A stretch of DNA of 64,000 nt, taken from contig NC_091277.1 of assembly GCF_042100115.1 (NCBI RefSeq), positions 124,001 to 188,000 on the forward strand, given 5' to 3'. The translations under genes were made by a program, and so were the position numbers. Below are positions 58,351-64,000 of the stretch, piece after piece. How positions within the stretch are numbered: the first letter of the stretch is position 1; every line of letters starts with the position of its first letter. The notes under the pieces were generated by a model. It had not been told where the DNA came from. It was given only the letters and a program-made list of their open reading frames with translations, and did no database searches. The DNA is from Alternaria dauci (taxonomy: Eukaryota; Ascomycota; Dothideomycetes; Pleosporales; Pleosporaceae).

Positions 58351-58427
58351 TGAATGTTTGACGGTGGTGTGACGGTAAGGTGACTCGTGTCTGGGTGTTA
58401 TTGTTGACGGCAGCAGATGTACCTAGG

Positions 58428-58435
58428 TATATATA
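58428..58435 (-). promoter_or_regulatory. TATA-like element of the F-box/LRR gene
   Basis: TATATATA within a near-palindrome (ACCTAGGTATATATAGGT), 78 bases upstream of the ATG at 58350. Confidence 0.45.
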
Positions 58436-58881
58436 GGTGAGGCAGCGGAAGTCGTGTTAGCCAGGTGTGGTTTCTCTCGTGAATCTCGCAAGGCTTCCAA
58501 GGCTCTTATAGTCGAGGGCAGAGATTTATTCATTACAAAGAGCACCATGGTTCATTGTTAGTCAGACGTCTTGTGTCTTCCCCAGCTCCTTGCACAAGCG
58601 CCAACGACTCGGACGCTGGGCCGGCATGGCCCATGAGCTAGAAGGATCAATTCTCAGCAGCGGCGAGCCAATAGGGTGATTGGCAGCACGTTGCACGCGT
58701 ATAGTTTTGCAGTGGAAGGCGGTTGTGAGGTTAGTTTCTCCTTACGTCACGGTGGCTTGGCAGGCTCGGGTTTGCTGGGGCGGCGATGCAAAGCAGAAAA
58801 TTGGCTTCACGTGGCTCGTGGCTGGCGTTTCGATTACCCCCAGGAAATTCAATCCGCTGCCCACCTGACCTCCAATGACAC

Positions 58882-59790
58882 ATGGAAATCTCTGACGAGA
58901 CCCTCCGACCATCTTTCACCATCCCCGTGCCTGCATGCCGCCTTTCTGCTGGGTCACTCCGAGTCCAACCTCCACTGCTTCCATGCCGTCGCGTCCGTCG
59001 CGTCGTCGCAGCGCCGCCTTCACGCATCGTCTCACGACACTCGAGCATGGACGGCGAGCGTTGTGGCTTGTTGTGCCAGAGTGCATCCGGCGCACTGGTC
59101 ACCTTCACAGTCTCCGCTTCTCCAGACGGCTGCGTGTGTCGCCATCCAAGTCATGTCTCGCACCTTCTGTCGTCAAATTGCCAACGTCTGACGCATCACG
59201 GCGCCATACACAACCAGCCTTGCAACACCATGTCTACCATGGTCACGATGATTCCGAGCGTATTGGACCCCTCGTTTGCCCTCTCTCCCTCCAATAATGC
59301 ACCGAACGTTATGCAACCTACGCAGCATTCATGTCATGACCATCCACCAAACACAAACACCACACGTTGGGAGTGGATCTGCAAAATCTTCAATGCATGG
59401 GCTCCTCCTCCTGGTGACACGTATTTTCCGGTCTGTTGCATCAAATTTGAGCTTAGGCCTCTCACCATCGTGTTGGACGCGACTTTATTTGGTAATATCT
59501 TACGTCTTCGAAACTTCCCCGCTATGCGACTTCTCCACAACCAAGAATGCAAATACCGTTACGGGAACTACTCTAGCTCACGACGTGAGCCGAGCGCACT
59601 ACACAGCGATCCCCAAAGAGGACGAGCAGAGTCGTGTAATAAGGTGCTGACATTGATTAGAGTGATGATGATGACAATGACGATGATGATACAACCACGA
59701 CACAGCCCGACCAAGTTCGACAAGTCGCCTTGCGCAAGCAAAGCACACCCGCCCGACTACGATATCGCCTGTGCCTCCGAGCACCCCTAA
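58882..59790 (+). CDS. Doubtful 302-codon open frame
   Basis: An unusually long ATG-started frame for non-coding DNA of this composition. The translation is Cys/His/Pro/Arg-rich, with no recognisable domain, signal or repeat, and a Met/Thr run (MMMTMTMM) from a GATGAT-type microsatellite. Other frames in the same stretch are also long (59276-59650), which suggests low stop density rather than a gene. It is kept because it cannot be dismissed. Confidence 0.2.
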   Translation: MEISDETLRPSFTIPVPACRLSAGSLRVQPPLLPCRRVRRVVAAPPSRIVSRHSSMDGERCGLLCQSASGALVTFTVSASPDGCVCRHPSHVSHLLSSNCQRLTHHGAIHNQPCNTMSTMVTMIPSVLDPSFALSPSNNAPNVMQPTQHSCHDHPPNTNTTRWEWICKIFNAWAPPPGDTYFPVCCIKFELRPLTIVLDATLFGNILRLRNFPAMRLLHNQECKYRYGNYSSSRREPSALHSDPQRGRAESCNKVLTLIRVMMMTMTMMIQPRHSPTKFDKSPCASKAHPPDYDIACASEHP

Positions 59791-61206
59791 TTTCCTTTCT
59801 CGGTTTCCGTGAGCTAACAAAATACGCTACCCCGCAAAAGATCTCAAAAGACCCCTGACAACCACGCTCGCTTCCATCAGAGTCCATCCATCTAGCCCAG
59901 AGACGATCACACCGGCAAGCTAGCGCAGCGGGATACACATTCCGTTTCCCACAAAGGCCGTCGGGGCGTGCAGTGCCGCTGCAAGGCGAGCACATGCACC
60001 ATGTCCGGCTTCGCTGTTCGTCCGCCGGACTGGACGTGGGCCGCTGAGAGTCACGGGGCTGGACCGCTCAGCTGACATGGTTGCTTTGCCTCTCCTACCA
60101 TGGTGCTAGGGAGCCGCAACACCACCGAGAAAGTATCGTGACCTTCCTTTTTCGCCGCGGCGGATGTACGTGGGTAAGGCGAGGCGAGACTGTGCGCTGG
60201 CTGGCTGGCTGGCGGTGCCTTCCGGATGCGGGCTTGTGAGATGTGTCTGTGCTTTCCGCGAGGTTGCGGTGTGCGAAGCGTGTGGATGTGATCACACGAT
60301 GTGTGGGCGATCAAAATAGCAAGGTGATGTTCGTCCTTTAGGGGGTAAACATGGTTTGGTACACGTATGTCCGAGTTTATTCCCAACTGACTGTCGGACT
60401 GGGTACGGGTGGCATCTTGGGCTCTCGAGCTTGCTGGACAACGCATCGCATCGCATCCTGTCTTGAACGAGATGCCACGTTCCGCGCACGCAACGCTGTG
60501 GGAGAAGGAGATTACGTGGTAAGGAACCCAGCGCATAGCTCAATGGGCTTGCGACCTCACTATCAACTGAACGTTTCTATCGATGGCACACTAACCTTTC
60601 ACAACCATCTCATCCCCGTCTTAAGGCTACCAGGTCGGATGGAAATCTATACTGTCACCACACTTCGTGACGCGATAGGGGTAGCAGCCACGACGTACCG
60701 CCTTCTCTGCGGCTCGTGAACACATCTCCATCACGCCCGTGATGGTGCAACATGAGATAGGGATACTGGGCGCGGGGTGCATGCAAGAGCCTCATGTACA
60801 CCTTTTCCCGTGGTTGCCGCTGTATCACATGAGATAGGGGGATCAAGACAAGGGAGCACGGAAACGCTCCGTGTACACGTATAGTTGTTGTTGACTTGGT
60901 GTCACGCGAGATATGGATGTTTTGTTCGTGTGGGTTCACGGCTAGTTGTTCGTACTCTCATTGGTCTCCTGGAATTGCAATACTAGATGACGAATGTGGA
61001 AGTAGAAGGTGCGCGGTAGGTTTGATGCGAGCCTGTCTTTCCCTCTACCTGAGAGTCAAGTCGGAGCACAAGAAACAAGAAGCCAGGCCTGTAGCTAAGC
61101 AAGAAATCATCATTGGGGTATCTAACCTATTCAAACCAAATCAAAAAAAACCATCCCCTCCCTTGCCCTCACATCTCTTTTCTCCACCCCGACTCCACCT
61201 ACCCAC

Positions 61207-62925
61207 CTACCTCCTCCTCACCCCCATACTCTCCACATTATTCGCATGCGCAAGCAAATACTTACAACACGTCAACGTATACTTGCACGCCTTAGTCCAC
61301 CCCTCATCCTTATTCAACGCCAACTTGATACTCTGATCATGAATCCGATCTTTCCGAATCTCATACGGCATCTTGACACCCTGCGGCCCACCAGGCAGCG
61401 CTCCCAGATTACTCTGACCAGGCGGTGTCTGAGTAGTAGTATTAGTAGTCGCAGAGTTCTCAACAAATTCCCCCAACTGGCGCAAACACTCGAGAAACGC
61501 AACCATGGCTGTATCAAACTTGCGATGCAAGAACCCAAAATTAATCGGGAAATCGCCCGACGAATACAACTCGAGTCTATGTTTCGAAACCTGAGGTGAA
61601 TTCGCACTCGTCGTTTCGCCAGCCACCGTCGTTGCTGTCATCGTAGTCGTAGTCGTAGTCATGGCACCCAAGTTCCCCCCACCAGCACCACCACCTTTCA
61701 CTTCCAACCTCGTAATCGTACTCGTCGACCCCATAGGACACAACTCGTACCCCTCAAACTTGTACCCCAACCTCTCCGCCAGCGTAGCAAGCAGCAAGCA
61801 CGTCTGCCCCCACGCCGCATTAATCTCTGGCCAATCCACATACGGATTCGGCAGACGACCGAGCCTCAGCCCATTAATCGTCGCAAAATGGTTGTCGTGA
61901 GTGATGTTAAACGTATCATTATACACACTCCTCCTCTGCAACTGGTTCAGCACCAGCGCATCATGCGCATACCGCGTCGCCAGCGCATCCCGCTCATTCT
62001 GCACATCCGTCAAGAGCGTATTAAACTCATTCCGCGCCTTCCAGAATTCGCTTTCTTCGATATCGAGGCTGCGCGACTCTGCTTCGAGCGCGGCGAGCTG
62101 GTTGTCAAGTTCTGCTTTTTCGTGCTCGAGCGCTTCGAGCTGCGTGATGGCTGTTGCTTCGGCTTTGCGGGCGGATAGCAGCGCGGCTTCGGCGAGTCGG
62201 ACTTCCTCGGCGGAGGGCACGTCGGTGTTTGCGCGGCGCAGGTAGTCGACGTAGGCGTCGCGCTCGCGGGTGGCGACGGCGAGACGTTTCTGCAGGCCGT
62301 CGAGGAGGAGGTCGGTGCATTCTGTGCAGATGGGGTGGTCGATGTCGGAGCGGGCGGAGAGGATCTCGAAGAGGCGGTTCGTGGTTTCTAGGCCGTCGGC
62401 TAGGCTTGGGCTGCCTGGTACGTTGCTGAGACAGTTTGTGACGCTCTTCCGTCGTGCCTTGTCGTTCGCGCTCGGCTTGTCGCTGCTGGTTGGGGCTTTG
62501 CGAGCTGGGCTGCGGGAAGTGGACGCGGGCGGGTCTATCATCGACTCGGACATGTGGACGTCGATGAAGGACATGGCGGGATTCTGGGGGCCTTTTGCGT
62601 GTCCCGAGGGCGGTGGGCCTTGTATGTTGCGCTTGAAGGTAGGGTTTCTGGCGTCCTTGGCTGCATCTTGATACGTCTTGAGGTGTTCGGGAGGGTTGGG
62701 AGGGCGCGACTGGCGGTTGGGCGATATTCTTGCCGCCGGCTGTTGTCCTGATACCGCCGAGTCTGCTGTATGTTAGTGTGATGCGCTGTAGTCTCCGTGG
62801 CATAGAAAGGTACCCGTCAGTAGCTTGAAGGCAGCCGGATTGAGCTGGTCAATAGAGGCATCGATGTCGATGGGCGTCCGGCATTTTTGGCAAGCCAGGC
62901 CCGTCTGTTTCTTGTCGTTGGCCAT
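61207..62925 (-). CDS. ATG6: Autophagy protein Atg6 / Vps30 (Beclin 1)
   Basis: Two exons, 62925-62814 and 62762-61207, give 555 residues. The intron (62813-62763) has donor GTACCT and acceptor CAG, phase 1. Two CxxC pairs are present (C12/C15, ACQKCRTP; C183/C186, PICTECTDLL), as in fungal Atg6. The BH3-like region is at MSFIDVHMSES (from residue 101). A coiled coil (about 190-310) leads into the BARA domain (NTFNITHDNHF-like: YNDTFNITHDNHFATINGLR; EINAAWGQTCLLLATLA; FPINFGFLHRKFDTAM). Atg6 is a subunit of the Vps34 PI3-kinase complexes I and II, for autophagosome formation and vacuolar sorting. A Thr-rich insert (TTTTTTMTATT) interrupts BARA. Confidence 0.94.
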
Positions 62926-63177
62926 GTTGTTATGACTCGTGGTCCTTCATGTTTCTATGAGAGACGATGGGTGTTGGTGAATGACGGTGTTGCGGTTCAC
63001 GGCGATCACCTGCGGGCAAGTGGGGCCCGGGCTGGGTGCCTGCCGAGGAAGTCGCGTCGCGTCTCGCGTCATTCTCCCCGATTGCACGCACATTGTCTCG
63101 AGTGCAAACACACCCCGCCAATCCGCCCACGACCTGTCAACACATGACCCCTATCAGAGCAGTCGCCGACACGCGCC
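62926..63177. promoter_or_regulatory. Short bidirectional promoter, Atg6 / Scm3-like
   Basis: Only 252 bases separate the two divergent start codons, so the genes must share regulatory DNA. No TATA box is obvious. Confidence 0.5.
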
Positions 63178-64000
63178 ATGGAGCCGCCGAGGAAGCGCAT
63201 GCGCATACTTCAACCGGTCGAAGTCGACGAAGACAATGTTGAATACATCAAGGCGAAGCAACAACAAGAGCAAAAGCTCAAAAGCCGGTTCGAGTCCATA
63301 TTCGAGAAATTTGGGAACATGCACGAGTCCCAAAGTGATGAAATCGACTTCACCACGAACAGAGTGGTGGTGGATAGAGGGCATCTGCGGAGAATAAAGC
63401 GCCGGTTCAATGGCAAAGAGAAAGGATTGGTGGATACGATGCTGATGTCGAGCATGGACAACCTGGGATATTCTGAAGATGAGGAAGCAGGCGAAGGCGA
63501 TTCAGAAGACGAATTGGCACTCCCGCAGTTGGCAAAGTCAAAGACAACTGTGCCACCAGAGCAAGACATGAGCAAACGACAAGTGGAACTTACGCCAACA
63601 AACGCGCACCAATATCCGTCATCCCCATTGGGTGTCCTAGCAAGAATCGCACCGCACATAGGCACACCGCAAATACCAAATGCGCCAAATCCTCTCGCAA
63701 ACCTACCATATCTTCAGTTTCCACAAACGCCTGCTCAACACGAGGACCAGAAGGCTTTCTACACCAACTTGGCCCAAGCCCTGGCCCCATTCATTACCGC
63801 TCAGAACACGCCAAACACCCCATTAGCCATCGCAAACGCAGCTCCCGCGCCAGTTACGCCGACAATAACAAGTGACAAAGTGGCGCCTGCTACGGATCCG
63901 AAGTGGTACTTTCCAGCGTTGCCCGCAGAACCGCGCCCATGTCCAGTCGCCCAGTCGAGCCCCCTCCCGAGCCACACCAGAGCGCTTACAGAGAAAGAGG
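63178..64000 (+). CDS. Probable Scm3 (HJURP-type) CENP-A chaperone, 3' truncated
   Basis: Open from ATG 63178 to the window end (274 codons, no stop), so the C-terminus is missing. The start MEPPRKRMRILQPVEVDEDN is basic. Residues about 36-73 (RFESIFEKFGNMHESQSDEI, then TTNRVVVDRGHLRRIK) match the Scm3/HJURP domain, which binds the CENP-A/H4 pair through the ESIFEKYG helix and the DEID...VVDxGHLR segment. An acidic Glu/Asp/Ser stretch follows and then a Pro/Ala/Thr-rich disordered region. Scm3 loads CENP-A at centromeres. In filamentous ascomycetes the protein is long and ends with DNA-binding modules that would lie outside this window. The assignment rests on this motif alone. Confidence 0.65.
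   Translation, partial: MEPPRKRMRILQPVEVDEDNVEYIKAKQQQEQKLKSRFESIFEKFGNMHESQSDEIDFTTNRVVVDRGHLRRIKRRFNGKEKGLVDTMLMSSMDNLGYSEDEEAGEGDSEDELALPQLAKSKTTVPPEQDMSKRQVELTPTNAHQYPSSPLGVLARIAPHIGTPQIPNAPNPLANLPYLQFPQTPAQHEDQKAFYTNLAQALAPFITAQNTPNTPLAIANAAPAPVTPTITSDKVAPATDPKWYFPALPAEPRPCPVAQSSPLPSHTRALTEKE

Larger units (their letters stand above)
58351..61206. other. 2.9-kb region without a firm gene
   Basis: Only the doubtful frame at 58882-59790 stands out. Short GGCT runs occur near 60197-60215 and a GATGAT-type run near 59663-59690. Confidence 0.4.

Noticed and set aside
1..64000. Transposons, CRISPR arrays, secondary-metabolite cluster
   Set aside because: No transposase or reverse-transcriptase motifs, terminal repeats, spacer arrays, or PKS/NRPS/terpene cores were found in any frame.

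Overview
The window is nuclear DNA of a filamentous ascomycete, most likely a dothideomycete of the order Pleosporales (Alternaria, Pyrenophora and relatives). The signs are short introns of about 45-115 nt with GTRNGT donors and CTAAC-like branch points, a CxxC-containing Atg6, a HET-domain gene, fungal-only families (DUF1776, LPxEIRNxIY proteins, atypical kinase-like proteins), and a 204-residue flavodoxin-like quinone reductase that matches the Alternaria allergen Alt a 7 in length and exon layout. Gene models were built by hand: introns were placed where splice signals, reading phase and family conservation agree. There is no operon logic. No tRNA, rRNA, CRISPR array or intact transposon was seen.

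Layout. 0-20 kb is gene-poor and rich in secreted enzymes: a 5'-truncated F-box gene, a secreted choice-of-anchor-B-like protein, a GH55-type beta-1,3-glucanase, a DHDPS-family aldolase (galacturonate-type) and a GH62 arabinofuranosidase. They are separated by long stretches without convincing genes, one of which holds a frameshifted coding relic near 15.3-15.7 kb. 20-36 kb is dense housekeeping: a Nif1/Dsf2-like Sel1-repeat protein with polyQ, a DUF1776 reductase-like membrane protein, a Wss1-type WLM protease, LETM1/Mdm38, adenylate kinase, sorting nexin Snx4/Atg24 and a choline/ethanolamine phosphotransferase. 36-47 kb is accessory: a small LPGEIRNQIY protein, a kinase-like protein, a large multispanning glycoprotein, and a HET-domain protein tail-to-tail with it. 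47-64 kb is mostly housekeeping again: eIF3d, an unknown conserved protein, a type II membrane nucleotide pyrophosphatase, the flavodoxin-like reductase, an F-box/LRR protein, Atg6/Beclin, and the 5' part of a probable Scm3 CENP-A chaperone that runs off the window.

Main discovery candidate. The flavodoxin-like reductase ends in TGA immediately followed by CTA, the best-known stop-codon readthrough context. The same frame then stays open for 67 codons and ends in a CaaX-type prenylation motif (CDIM). This predicts two products from one mRNA: an abundant soluble enzyme and a minor lipidated, membrane-anchored form. No intron is needed to explain it.

Shared themes are plant-polymer attack (GH55, GH62, aldolase), membrane traffic and autophagy (Snx4/Atg24, Atg6), and mitochondrial or lipid functions (Mdm38, Adk2-type kinase, CPT/EPT).
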